Notes: generated from the sequence alone by a model not told the origin. Positions 17,414-25,068 are shown, numbered from the stretch's first letter. The stretch is 64,000 nucleotides of DNA from Streptomyces glaucescens (GCF_000761215.1 NZ_CP009438.1:3589001-3653000), one strand, 5' to 3'. Translations and numbers: made by a program.

Positions 17414-18244
17414 TCAGGCGAGCAGCGGTATCAGCTGTTCCTCCTCGTGCGTCAGGTGGGCCTCCAGCTCGGTGGCCAGCCGCTCCACCTCCGCGCGGAC
17501 GGCCGCCGGGTCCCCCGGGCCGGTGACGACCCCGCGCAGTTCCTCGACCAGGGCGGCGATGCGCTCGTGCTCCTCCCGCAGCAACGCCATGACGGGGGCG
17601 GACTCGGGACGGCTGCCCTCGATCATCGGGAAGAGGCCCAGGTCCTCGCCGGTGTGGTGGTTGTGCAGGCCGTGGCAGAACGTGAGGCAGTTGACGCGGA
17701 GCTGGGCGCCGAGGGCGGTGCCGGACCCGGAGATCTCCCGTCGCAGCAGGGCGAGTTCGCGCCGGAAGGCGTCGTGGACGACCTTGATCGCCTCGCCCAG
17801 GGAGCCGGCGTTGAAGGTGGGCGGGCCGTCGGCCGGGATCTCGTACAGGGCGACCACGGGGATCAGCCGCGTGGTCTTCTCCTGGTACGCCGCCCAGCCC
17901 GGGTCGCTCTCCACGGCCCGCGCGAACGCCTGGTCGCGCTCCTCGCCGGTCAGCGGTTCGGCCCGCGCCCGGTAGACGAACGCGCCGTCCTCGACGGTGA
18001 CTTCGGGGTGCGCGAGGAGATTGTGGTACCAGGCCGGGTGCCGCGGGGAGCCACCCGCCGAGGCGATGACCAGGATGCGTTCGCCGCCGTCGGGCAGATA
18101 GCCGACGGGTGTGGTGTGCGGCTTGCCCGAGCGGGCGCCGGTGGTGGTCAGCAGGATCAGCCGGGCGTCCTCGAACATTCCGGTGAGCCGGCCCTTGCCG
18201 GCCCGGAACTCGTCGATGATCCGTTGGTTGAAGTCGTTGGGCAA
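17414..18244 (-). CDS. Deazaflavin-type oxidoreductase fused to a hemerythrin HHE domain
   Basis: A 276-aa two-domain protein. Residues 1-145 match F420-dependent nitroreductase-family (Ddn/FDOR-B) proteins: LILLTTTGARSGKPHTTPVGY, then SAGGSPRHPAWYHNLLAHPE and VEDGAFVYRARAEPL. Residues about 165-276 form a hemerythrin-like four-helix domain with paired metal ligands: CHGLHNHHTGEDLGLFP, LREEHERIAALVEE and LEAHLTHEEEQLIPLL. The first domain would use F420H2 (or possibly flavin or heme) to reduce quinones or other electrophiles. The second would bind a di-iron centre sensing or handling O2, NO or iron. The fusion suggests a redox-stress role. The gene stands alone. Cofactor identity is inference from the family. 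Confidence 0.85.
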   Translation of the reverse strand: MPNDFNQRIIDEFRAGKGRLTGMFEDARLILLTTTGARSGKPHTTPVGYLPDGGERILVIASAGGSPRHPAWYHNLLAHPEVTVEDGAFVYRARAEPLTGEERDQAFARAVESDPGWAAYQEKTTRLIPVVALYEIPADGPPTFNAGSLGEAIKVVHDAFRRELALLRREISGSGTALGAQLRVNCLTFCHGLHNHHTGEDLGLFPMIEGSRPESAPVMALLREEHERIAALVEELRGVVTGPGDPAAVRAEVERLATELEAHLTHEEEQLIPLLA

Positions 18245-18665
18245 TGCTCTTCCCTCTCCGTGGTGTTCGCTGGCAGCGCTCGCACGGAGAAGAGGGCGGG
18301 CTCCTCGCCCGCCGCGGCCTCACGCAGAGGCCGGGCACCCAACTCGCTCGTGGCCCATGGCCGACCCGGCAGTCATGGCGAGGACGTTAGCGGCCGACTC
18401 CCTTGTGTGGCAAGGCGGTTACCGCCATGACGAGGCGGGTGCCGGGACGACGGGAGCACCGCCGCCGGCCGGGCCCGGGCGGCCGCACACCACCCCGGCC
18501 CGGCCGCGGCACGCGGACCACCGGCACGGCCCGGGGAGGCCGGACCGCGGTGGCGCGCGCCCGGCTGAGGGACGCCGGGCCCGCGCGGGCGGGCGCGGTT
18601 CAGGGACGCCGGGCCCGCCCGAGAGGCGCGGCTCAGGGACGCCGGGCCCGCCCGAGAGGCGCGGC
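18245..18665. other. 421-bp intergenic region, GC-rich, with 3' repeats
   Basis: No supported gene. The left third is the upstream region of the oxidoreductase/hemerythrin gene and contains a GGCGGGC / GCCCGCC hairpin (18295-18313). The centre is low-complexity GC. The right end carries 33-bp tandem repeats that run up to the stop codon of the next gene (separate entry). Confidence 0.6.
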
Positions 18666-18683
18666 TCAGGGGCGCCGGGTGCG
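18566..18683. repeat. 33-bp tandem repeat spanning a stop codon
   Basis: Two identical 33-bp units occupy 18601-18633 and 18634-18666. A third partial unit starts at 18667, inside the last codons of the oxidoreductase gene, and a degenerate copy lies at about 18566-18600. On the reverse strand each unit repeats the end of the gene, including its TGA, so the 3' end was duplicated into non-coding DNA. Confidence 0.85.
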
Positions 18684-19571
18684 GCCCAGCACCTCCGCGA
18701 CCCGCATGAACCCGTCCGCGCCGTGTCCCAGGCCGATCACCCGGCGGGCCTGCCCCTCGATCGCCCGCATCAGGCTCGCCTCGATCCCGTGCTCCTCGGA
18801 GGCGTGGACGATGTGCGCCATGGTGGACGCGCCGGAGGTGAGCGGGTTCAGCTCGCCCGAGTAGGTGCCGCTGTCCACGTCGTGCGCGAACTCCTCGAAG
18901 AGCGGCGGCAGGATCGCGGCGATGCCCTGCGCGAAGGGAGTCAGCTCGCCCGCGGAGATGCCCTCGGCGCGGGCCACGGCGACCGCGTGCGCGTAGCCGC
19001 CCATCGCGGTCCAGAAGATGTCCAGCAGGGCGATGTCGTACGAGGCGGCCCGGCCGATGTCCTCGCCGAGGTGGGTGTGGGCGCCGCCCAGCACGTCCAG
19101 GACGGGCCGGTGCTCCTCGTAGAGGTCGCGGGGGCCGCTGTACAGGAACACGGCGTCGGGGGTGCCGATGCTGGGCGCGGGCGTCATGATCGCGCCGTCC
19201 AGGTAGCGGACACCGTGCCGGCCGGCCCACTCGCCGGTGTCCCGGGCGCGGGCGGGGGTGTCCGCGCTGAGGTTGACGACCGTACGGCCCTTCAGGGCGT
19301 CGGTGACGGTCTCGCGCCGCAGGATCGCGTCGGAGGCGTCGTAGTTGACGACGCAGACGACCACGAGGCCGCTCGCCGCCACCGCCTCCTCCGCCGACCC
19401 GGCCGTCAGCGCGCCGCGCGCCACCAGCTCGGCGTCCCGGCCCGGGGTGCGGTTCCAGACGGTGGTGCGCACACCGGCGTCCAGGAACGCAGTGGCCAGG
19501 GCACGGCCCATGGGACCCAGTCCGAGGACGGTCACGGAAGCGGAGGCGGGGTCGAAGACGTTCGTAGACAT
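18666..19571 (-). CDS. NAD(P)-dependent oxidoreductase (6PGDH/imine-reductase-like)
   Basis: A 301-aa dehydrogenase of the beta-hydroxyacid dehydrogenase superfamily. The N-terminal Rossmann domain has SVTVLGLGPMGRALATAFLD (about residues 12-31) and the NADPH-friendly VWNRTPGRDAELV. A central loop, DGAIMTPAPSIGTPDAVFLY, fits the substrate-binding region. The helical C-terminal half carries SYDIALLDIFWTAMGGYAHA, as in imine reductases and reductive aminases. The start at 19571 has AGGAG upstream. It is divergent from an HxlR regulator 57 bp away, which is the likely controller. Substrate unknown. Confidence 0.8.
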   Translation of the reverse strand: MSTNVFDPASASVTVLGLGPMGRALATAFLDAGVRTTVWNRTPGRDAELVARGALTAGSAEEAVAASGLVVVCVVNYDASDAILRRETVTDALKGRTVVNLSADTPARARDTGEWAGRHGVRYLDGAIMTPAPSIGTPDAVFLYSGPRDLYEEHRPVLDVLGGAHTHLGEDIGRAASYDIALLDIFWTAMGGYAHAVAVARAEGISAGELTPFAQGIAAILPPLFEEFAHDVDSGTYSGELNPLTSGASTMAHIVHASEEHGIEASLMRAIEGQARRVIGLGHGADGFMRVAEVLGRTRRP

Positions 19572-19628
19572 GGGGAAGCTCCTGCTGTTCTCGAGAATGA
19601 CGGACGAACCGGAAGAAATGGGACGACG

Positions 19629-19979
19629 ATGACGCGCAGCCGGGCCCGGGACGTGAATGTCTGCGGGGTGACCGCCGCGATCTCGGTGATCGACGGCAAG
19701 TGGAAGACGGCGCTGCTGTGGCTGCTGGAGTCGGGGCCGCACCGCCCGGCCGAGCTGCGCCGCAAGCTGCCGGGCCTCAGCGAGAAGGTGCTGACTCAGG
19801 CCCTGCGCGAGATGGAGGAGGACGGCCTCGTGCACCGGGAGGTGTTCGCCGTCCTGCCGCCGAAGACGGTGTACACGCTCACCGGCTTCGGCCGTGAACT
19901 GTCCGAGGCCCTCGCTCCTCTCTCCGACTGGGGACACCGCCGCCTGGAACGCCTCGCGGCGCCCGTGGTGGCCTCCTGA
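19629..19979 (+). CDS. HxlR-family winged-helix regulator
   Basis: A 116-aa winged-helix DNA-binding protein. Typical HxlR sequence runs through most of its length: DVNVCGVTAAISVIDGKWKT, LLWLLESGPHRPAELRRKLP, GLSEKVLTQALREMEEDGLV and VYTLTGFGRELSEALAPLSDW. Cys12 in the N-terminal arm is at the site where many HxlR proteins sense thiol or electrophile stress. The ATG at 19629 starts 57 bp from the divergent oxidoreductase, so local control of that enzyme is likely. No clear operator is seen in the short divergent region itself. Confidence 0.87.
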   Translation: MTRSRARDVNVCGVTAAISVIDGKWKTALLWLLESGPHRPAELRRKLPGLSEKVLTQALREMEEDGLVHREVFAVLPPKTVYTLTGFGRELSEALAPLSDWGHRRLERLAAPVVAS

Positions 19980-20022
19980 CCACCCGCGACCAGCCTCCTA
20001 CGGGCACCGGACGGTGCCAAGT

Positions 20023-20040
20023 ACCCACTTTTTTGTGGGT
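20023..20040. promoter_or_regulatory. ACCCAC-T6-GTGGGT inverted repeat
   Basis: A 6-bp inverted repeat flanks a run of six T, 43 bp after the HxlR gene and 64 bp before the next possible start. It can be read as a short terminator for hxlR, or as an HxlR-type operator, because sites of that family often have a T-rich centre. Position alone does not decide. Confidence 0.4.
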
Positions 20041-20103
20041 GTTCGGCCCGCCCGGCGCCCCGCGGCATGCGGTGCCACGCCGGAAACGGAGGAGGCGAGC
20101 GCC

Positions 20104-20598
20104 ATGTCAGCGATGTCCGGGCCGGCGGACGGCGGCATCGGGTTCACGCCGGACCCGGCCGACGACCCGGACGGCCACGACGTCCCCCACCACGACGCCG
20201 GCACCCGGATCAGCTTCGAGCCGGCCGACGTCGGTGACGCCGGCGGCGACGGCCGGGTCACCGCCGAGTGCGACGGGAACGCCGTCGGCCCCGAGTGGAC
20301 CCCGGGCCACCTCGATCCCCGGGACCCGGACACCGGCCATGTCGGCCTGGGCCGGCCCGGCACGGGCTCGCACGAGGTCCTGATCTACGTCGACCCCGGT
20401 TCGGGCAGCCGCGGCCACGCGACGGCCCGGTTCGGCGCCGACTGGGCCCGCCGGGCACGCCCGGCCTCACCAGGTGTGCCCCAGCGGGGCACATGTGCGG
20501 GCTCTCGTGGACGTACGGCCGTGTGCAGGTCCCCCGCGTGTGCCGCACGACCGCGCCGTGCGACACACTGTTGCAAGCAGGTTGCTTGCAATTGTTAG
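20104..20598 (+). CDS. Hypothetical acidic protein with a decaying C-terminus
   Basis: The ATG at 20104 has GGAGG upstream, and codon use is strongly Streptomyces-like (G/C at most third positions) for about 120 codons. The product is acidic and Asp/Gly/His/Pro-rich, with sections DPADDPDGHDVPHHDAG and SHEVLIYVDPGSGS. After about position 20,475 the codon bias collapses and the frame runs on through Cys/Arg-rich residues over what looks like the promoter and operator of the next gene. Either the true C-terminus is lost through a frameshift, or the whole frame is spurious. No family was recognised. Confidence 0.3.
   Translation: MSAMSGPADGGIGFTPDPADDPDGHDVPHHDAGTRISFEPADVGDAGGDGRVTAECDGNAVGPEWTPGHLDPRDPDTGHVGLGRPGTGSHEVLIYVDPGSGSRGHATARFGADWARRARPASPGVPQRGTCAGSRGRTAVCRSPACAARPRRATHCCKQVACNC
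20571..20591. promoter_or_regulatory. Perfect 9-3-9 palindrome, operator upstream of the XRE gene
   Basis: TTGCAAGCA at 20571-20579 and TGCTTGCAA at 20583-20591 are exact inverted arms around GGT. The element ends 30 bp before the ATG of the XRE regulator. Its symmetry and position fit an autoregulatory operator. Confidence 0.7.
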
Positions 20599-20621
20599 CG
20601 CGAGTGGGGCATGGTGGACAT

Positions 20622-21038
20622 ATGGCATCGCTCAACGTCGGAAGTCTCGGGGAGTACCTGCGGGAGCAGCGGCGCAGCGCGCAGCTTTCGCTGCGGCAGC
20701 TCGCCGAGGCGGCCGGGGTGTCCAACCCGTACCTGAGCCAGATCGAGCGCGGACTGCGCAAGCCGAGCGCGGAGGTGCTCCAGCAGGTCGCCAAGGCGCT
20801 GCGGATCTCCGCGGAGACGCTGTACGTGCGCGCCGGGATCCTGGACGCCGAGCGGGACCGCGACGAGGTCGAGACCCGGGCGGTCATCCTCGCCGATCCC
20901 ACTCTGAACGAGCGGCAGAAGCAGGTGCTGCTCCAGGTGTACGACTCGTTCCGCAAGGAGAACGGGCACGGGGAGACGCACGGGGAGAGCACCCCGGACG
21001 ACACGGGCGATGCCGGTCCGCAGCAGACGGCCGGATGA
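20622..21038 (+). CDS. XRE-family regulator of the hbhA-like gene
   Basis: A 138-aa protein. Residues about 6-62 form a helix-turn-helix of the Cro/XRE type (LGEYLREQRRSAQLSLRQLA, GVSNPYLSQIERGLRKPSAE, VAKALRISAETLYVRAGIL). The C-terminal half is helical (LNERQKQVLLQVYDSFRKEN) and ends in a polar tail. The downstream pair, an HbhA-like protein and a DUF2516 membrane protein, reproduces the gene order Rv0474-Rv0475-Rv0476 of M. tuberculosis. It is therefore likely the dedicated regulator of that unit, working through the palindrome upstream. Confidence 0.87.
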   Translation: MASLNVGSLGEYLREQRRSAQLSLRQLAEAAGVSNPYLSQIERGLRKPSAEVLQQVAKALRISAETLYVRAGILDAERDRDEVETRAVILADPTLNERQKQVLLQVYDSFRKENGHGETHGESTPDDTGDAGPQQTAG

Positions 21039-21124
21039 CCGGACCAGGGAAAGACCGGCCGGCGGCCACGGACCGCCCACCCTCAGCCGAAAGCGATCGA
21101 CATCGATCCGGGAGGACCCTCACC

Positions 21125-21757
21125 ATGGCCATCACCGACGACCTGCGCAAGACCCTCAGCGACCCGACCCCGCTCTACTTCGCCGCCGGTACCGCCGACC
21201 TGGCCCTCCAGCAGGCCCGGAAGGTCCCCGGCCTGGTCGAGCAGCTGCGCGCGGAGGCTCCGGCCCGCATCGAGGCGGTCCGCAACACCGACCCGAAGGC
21301 CGTCCAGGAGAAGGCCGCCGCCCGGGTCAAGGAGACGCAGGAGACCCTCCAGTCCAAGGTCACCGGGCTGTTCGGGGCGCTCGACGCCGATGTGCGGAAG
21401 ATCGACCTGAAGAAGATCGGTGAGACCGCCCAGGACTTCGCCCTGCGCGGTGTCGGCGTCGCCGCCGAGTACGCCATCAAGGCCCGGGAGACCTACGAGA
21501 AGGTCGCCGAGCACGGTGAGCACGCCGTGCGGACCTGGCGCGGCGAGGCCGCCGAGACCATCGAGGACCTGGCCGTGGCGGTCGAGCCGGAGCCCGCGCC
21601 GAAGCCGGAGCCTGAGCCGGAACCGGAGTCCGCGACGAAGCCGGAGCCGGTCTCGGTCGAGGACGAGCCGGCCGAGGCGCCGGCGGCGGAGAAGCCGGCG
21701 AGGAAGGCCCCGGCCCGCAAGCCGGCCGCCAAGAAGCCGACGCCGTCCGCCCAGTGA
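21125..21757 (+). CDS. HbhA-like coiled-coil protein with Lys/Ala/Pro tail
   Basis: A 210-aa protein. Residues 1-145 are helical and coiled-coil-like, starting with LYFAAGTADLALQQARKVPG, which resembles the start of mycobacterial heparin-binding haemagglutinin (GAADLAL). Residues about 150-185 are a Pro-Glu repeat section. The last 25 residues are a basic KPARKAPARKPAAKKP tail like the heparin-binding end of HbhA. No signal peptide. In a saprophyte the role is probably envelope- or lipid-droplet-related rather than adhesion to host cells. The ATG follows GGGAGGACC. It lies 86 bp after the XRE gene, likely in the same transcription unit. Confidence 0.8.
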   Translation: MAITDDLRKTLSDPTPLYFAAGTADLALQQARKVPGLVEQLRAEAPARIEAVRNTDPKAVQEKAAARVKETQETLQSKVTGLFGALDADVRKIDLKKIGETAQDFALRGVGVAAEYAIKARETYEKVAEHGEHAVRTWRGEAAETIEDLAVAVEPEPAPKPEPEPEPESATKPEPVSVEDEPAEAPAAEKPARKAPARKPAAKKPTPSAQ

Positions 21758-21771
21758 CGGCCGCACGGAGA

Positions 21772-21804
21772 ACGGCCGGGCACTCGGGGGGTGCCCGGGC
21801 CGTT
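21772..21804 (+). terminator. Hairpin after the HbhA-like gene
   Basis: AACGGCCGGGCAC (21771-21783) pairs with GTGCCCGGGCCGTT (21791-21804) with one bulged base. It lies 14 nt after the stop codon. Confidence 0.7.
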
Positions 21805-21864
21805 GTCCGGGTAGCCGGAAGCCTGTTGCGGGTACGGTGACCGCGTGATGACGAGCCGAGTCGG

Positions 21865-22215
21865 GTGGTGGACGTTGTGCTGATGCAGGGTTTCGCTGGG
21901 TTCCTGTGGCTGCTGAACCTGGCCCTGATCCTTTTCAGCGGCTTCGCGCTGATCGACGCCGCCACGCGCCGCGAGGACGCCTATCGCGCGGCGGACAAGC
22001 AGACGAAGCCGTTCTGGCTGATCATCCTGGGTCTGGCCTTCGTGGTCAGCCTGATCTTCGGCATCCTGTCGTTCCTGCCGATCCTCGGCCTGATCGCGAC
22101 GATCGTGTACATGGTCGACGTCCGCCCGGCACTGCGCGGCCTGCCCGGCGGTGGCCGCCCCCGGCGCGGCTCCAGCAGCGACGGTCCGTACGGGCCGTAC
22201 AACGGCGGCCGCTGA
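21865..22215 (+). CDS. DUF2516 family small membrane protein
   Basis: A 116-aa protein with two or three membrane segments: residues about 8-32 (FAGFLWLLNLALILFSGFAL) and about 52-92 (FWLIILGLAFVVSLIFGILS, then LPILGLIATIVYMV). The C-terminus is a basic Gly/Arg tail (GGGRPRRGSSSDGPYGPY). Function unknown. Proteins of this family sit after hbhA in mycobacteria as they do here. The start is either the GTG at 21865 or the ATG at 21883; the latter removes six residues. A hairpin terminator precedes it, so it may have its own promoter. Confidence 0.8.
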   Translation: MVDVVLMQGFAGFLWLLNLALILFSGFALIDAATRREDAYRAADKQTKPFWLIILGLAFVVSLIFGILSFLPILGLIATIVYMVDVRPALRGLPGGGRPRRGSSSDGPYGPYNGGR

Positions 22216-22281
22216 CGCCGTCCCACCGCGGCCGCCGGCTCCGGCCCACGGAGGCGGGCCGCCGCGGGGCGGGAACGCCCG

Positions 22282-22306
22282 GCGGACGCCTCCCGGGGGC
22301 GTCCGC
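22282..22306. terminator. Hairpin between convergent DUF2516 and helD genes
   Basis: A 9-bp perfect stem, GCGGACGCC at 22282-22290 and GGCGTCCGC at 22298-22306, touching the stop codon of helD. Confidence 0.7.
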
Positions 22307-24348
22307 TAGAACGGCAAGGGCCTCGTGTGCACCACCGTCAGTGCCGACACCGCCCGGGTCAGCACCACGTACAGCCGGTGCAGGCCCCGTTGCTCCGCCT
22401 CCGCGATCGCGGCCGGCTCGACGGCCACGACGTGGTCGTACTCCAGGCCCTTGACCTGGCTCGCGGGCAGCACCGCGACCCGGGCGTGCGCGGCCGGCGC
22501 GTCCGTCGTGCGGAGGCCGGCGGCGGCCAGGGTGCGGCGCAGCCGGGGCACGTCCGCGTCGGCCGCGACGACCCCGACGGACCCCTCGCCGGCGAGGGCG
22601 TCCCGGACCGCCGTCACGACCGCGGCGGGCACGTCGTCCGTCTCGCGCACCACCAGCTCGCCGTCCCGGCGCAGCGAGCGGGGCTCGGGAACGGCGACGT
22701 CGAGGCGCCGCAGGACCCGGTTGGCGAGCCCGAGGACGGCCGCGGGGACGCGGAAGCCGGTGGTCAGCGGGATGACGGCGGCGTCCGGCTTGCCGAGGTG
22801 GCGCAGGAGCGCGGACCAGTCCCGGGCGGCCCACGCCGTCGTGCCCTGGGCCAGGTCGCCGAGCACGGTCAGGGAGCCGTGGACCGAGCGGCGGGCGATG
22901 GCACGGCACTCCATCGGGGAGAGGTCCTGCGCCTCGTCGACGACGACATGGCCGTACCCCGCGGGGTGTTCGATCAGCCCGGCGACCTCGTCGAGGAGCA
23001 CCAGGTCGGCGGCCGACCAGCGGGCGGACTTCCAGGAGCGCGGCGGGCGCGGCCACAGCAGGGCCTCGCGCTCGCCGGCGTCCAGCAGCCCGGCGGCGGC
23101 CCGTTCGAGGGCGGCCGGGTCGGCGAGCAGCCCGGCGACGACCTCCTCGGGCCGCACCCGCGGCCACACGGCGTCCAGCCACGCGACGAGCGGGCGGGCG
23201 CGCTCGATCCGCCGCACCCAGGCGCTGGTGCGGGGCCCGCCCCGGCGCTCGGCCTGCGCGCGCAGCGCGGCCACCACGCGCGCGCGGACCCGCTCCCGCC
23301 CGACCGCGTACGGCGTCCGCTCGTCCCGTACGCCGGCCACGATCGCCCGCAGATCCTCCGCGGCGACGCGCCAGCGGTAGGAGCCGTCCGGCACGGCGAG
23401 GGCGCCGGCGCCGGCGTCGGGGCGCACGCGCGCGTACAGCGCCCGGCGCAGCACCTCGGCCGTCCGGGCGTCGTGCTTGACGACGGCGGTCCGCTCGTCG
23501 TCGGTGCCGGTGACCGGGTGCCGGGCGATCTCGTCCCGGACCGTGGACTGCCGTACGCCGGTCTCGCCGAGCGCGGGCAGCACCTCGGCGATGTAGTCGA
23601 GGAAGGCGCGGCTGGGCCCGAGGATCAGCAGTCCGCCGCGCCGGATGCGCTGCGGATGGGTGTAGAGCAGATAGGCGGCGCGGTGCAGGCCGACGGCGGT
23701 CTTGCCGGTGCCGGGGGCGCCCTGGACGCACACCGAGGCGGTGAGGGCGGCGCGCACGAGGTCGTCCTGCTCGGGCTGGATGGTGGCCGCGATGTCCCGC
23801 ATCGGGCCGACTCGGGGACGCTCGATCTCCCGGGTGACGATCTCGCTCGGCCGGCTCTCGCCGCGGGCCAGGTGCTCGTCCTCCAGGCCGGTGAGGTCGG
23901 CGCTCGCGCCGCGGCTGCCGGGGGCCCAGCCGAAGCGGCGGCGGACCGCGACGCCCCGCGGGTCCCGGGGGCCCGCCTGGTAGAAGGCGCGGGCGACGGG
24001 GGCGCGCCAGTCGACGACGAGCGGCGGGGCGGTGGGGTGCTCGGTGACCCGCAGCCGGCCGATGTGCAGCGGGCCGTGCGGGCCGCCGTGGGCCTCCGGT
24101 GCGGCCGGGTCGAAGTCGAGCCGGCCGAAGAACAGCGGGCCTTCGGGCAGTTCGCGCAGTTCCTTGGCCTGGCTGCGCAGCCGGCGGCCGAGGACTTCGG
24201 CGTCGGCGCCGGAGGCGGAGACGTCCGCACCGGCGTGTACCTGTTCCCGGGCGCCCTCGACCATGGCGGCGAGGGCGGAGCGGCAGCGGTCGTGGTGGGC
24301 GCGTTCGAGGCGGAGGGCGCGCTGGAGCGCGGGGTCGGGTGACGTCAT
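22306..24348 (-). CDS. HelD-type RNA polymerase-recycling motor ATPase
   Basis: A 680-aa UvrD/Rep-like ATPase of the HelD (class II, actinobacterial) type. The N-terminal 65 residues are a charged helical hairpin of the kind that enters the RNA polymerase secondary channel. HelD-specific FFGRLDFD and PLVVDWRAPVARAFYQAGPR follow. Walker A is QGAPGTGKTAVGLHRAAYLL (from about 209), Walker B VVVDEAQDLSPMEC (about 475). Motifs V/VI lie near the end (ASQVKGLEYDHVVAVEP, RLYVVLTRAVSAL). HelD releases stalled RNA polymerase; homologues called HelR give rifamycin tolerance in Streptomyces. I do not see the rifamycin-associated element clearly, so HelR identity stays open. It lies after a TetR gene on the same strand. 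Confidence 0.87.
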   Translation of the reverse strand: MTSPDPALQRALRLERAHHDRCRSALAAMVEGAREQVHAGADVSASGADAEVLGRRLRSQAKELRELPEGPLFFGRLDFDPAAPEAHGGPHGPLHIGRLRVTEHPTAPPLVVDWRAPVARAFYQAGPRDPRGVAVRRRFGWAPGSRGASADLTGLEDEHLARGESRPSEIVTREIERPRVGPMRDIAATIQPEQDDLVRAALTASVCVQGAPGTGKTAVGLHRAAYLLYTHPQRIRRGGLLILGPSRAFLDYIAEVLPALGETGVRQSTVRDEIARHPVTGTDDERTAVVKHDARTAEVLRRALYARVRPDAGAGALAVPDGSYRWRVAAEDLRAIVAGVRDERTPYAVGRERVRARVVAALRAQAERRGGPRTSAWVRRIERARPLVAWLDAVWPRVRPEEVVAGLLADPAALERAAAGLLDAGEREALLWPRPPRSWKSARWSAADLVLLDEVAGLIEHPAGYGHVVVDEAQDLSPMECRAIARRSVHGSLTVLGDLAQGTTAWAARDWSALLRHLGKPDAAVIPLTTGFRVPAAVLGLANRVLRRLDVAVPEPRSLRRDGELVVRETDDVPAAVVTAVRDALAGEGSVGVVAADADVPRLRRTLAAAGLRTTDAPAAHARVAVLPASQVKGLEYDHVVAVEPAAIAEAEQRGLHRLYVVLTRAVSALTVVHTRPLPF

Positions 24349-24358
24349 TCCATCGAGC

Positions 24359-24400
24359 GTAACGGAAAACGTGACCGGGTAACGTTTTTTACTCAGTCAC
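24359..24400. promoter_or_regulatory. Cluster of GTNAC pentamers upstream of helD
   Basis: GTAAC (24359), GTGAC (24371), GTAAC (24379) and GTCAC (24396) occur within 42 bp, around the AT-rich tract GTTTTTTACT. It lies directly upstream of helD and overlaps the end of the tetR gene. The clustering suggests a regulator site, but spacing does not fit GlnR or MtrA exactly. Confidence 0.3.
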
Positions 24401-25011
24401 CTCCCGGCGTACCGGGGCAGCCCCGCGGCCAGCAGGCCGAAGGCGCGCTCGGCCGCCGCCACCGCCTCCGGCCGTACGTCCGCCGCGCGCTCCCCCGCCG
24501 CGATCCGCCGCCAGTTCTCCTGCGCCAGGATCCGCTGCACCGCGACGATCTGCCCCGCCGCCAGCCGGGCCTCCAGATCACCGCCCAGCGCGCCGGCGAG
24601 CGCCGCCTCCGAACGCTCCAGGTGCCCGTGCAGCCGGGCGACCAGGGCCGGAGTGCCGTAGAGCAGGGTGTGGAAGGCCAGCACCCCGGGATCGTCGCTG
24701 AGCCCGGTGACGGGGTCGTACCGCTCCAGGCCCGCCAGGAACGCCCGGCGCAGCGCGGTCAGCGGGGCGGCGTCCGAGGCCGCGACCACCCGGGCCGCCT
24801 CGCCCTCGTGGTCCGCGATCCGGTGCAGGACCAGATCCTCCTTGGCCGGGAAGTACCGGAACAGCGTCGGCTTGGAGATCTCCGCCGCGGCCGCCACCTC
24901 GGCGACGGACACCGCGTCGAAGCCCTTCTCCAGGAACAGTCCGATCGCGAGGTCCGACACCACCTGGTACATCCGCTGCCGCTTGCGCTCCCGCAGCCCG
25001 ATCTCAGCCAT
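24397..25011 (-). CDS. TetR-family transcriptional regulator
   Basis: A 204-aa repressor. The N-terminal helix-turn-helix reads GLFLEKGFDAVSVAEVAAAA, then EISKPTLFRYFPAKEDLVLH (about residues 23-62), classical TetR. The C-terminal ligand domain (about 80-204) is Ala/Leu-rich and unassigned. It is divergent from a zinc-less MDR quinone oxidoreductase 109 bp away, with a perfect inverted repeat between. The usual logic is that the repressor is released by a quinone or other electrophile that the enzyme removes. Confidence 0.88.
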   Translation of the reverse strand: MAEIGLRERKRQRMYQVVSDLAIGLFLEKGFDAVSVAEVAAAAEISKPTLFRYFPAKEDLVLHRIADHEGEAARVVAASDAAPLTALRRAFLAGLERYDPVTGLSDDPGVLAFHTLLYGTPALVARLHGHLERSEAALAGALGGDLEARLAAGQIVAVQRILAQENWRRIAAGERAADVRPEAVAAAERAFGLLAAGLPRYAGR

Positions 25012-25046
25012 GGCACGAGCCTACGGTCGTCCCGCCCCCGCTCCTT

Positions 25047-25068
25047 GACCTCGACTGCGCTCGAGGTC
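25047..25068. promoter_or_regulatory. Inverted-repeat operator between tetR and the MDR gene
   Basis: GACCTCGA at 25047-25054 and TCGAGGTC at 25061-25068 are perfect 8-bp arms with a 6-bp spacer. The left arm overlaps a -35-like TTGACC (25045-25050), so a bound repressor would block the promoter of the downstream oxidoreductase and probably of tetR. Confidence 0.7.

Noticed and set aside
22306..24348. Calling the HelD protein HelR (rifamycin resistance)
   Set aside because: The associated upstream rifamycin element could not be recognised, so only the broader HelD assignment is made.
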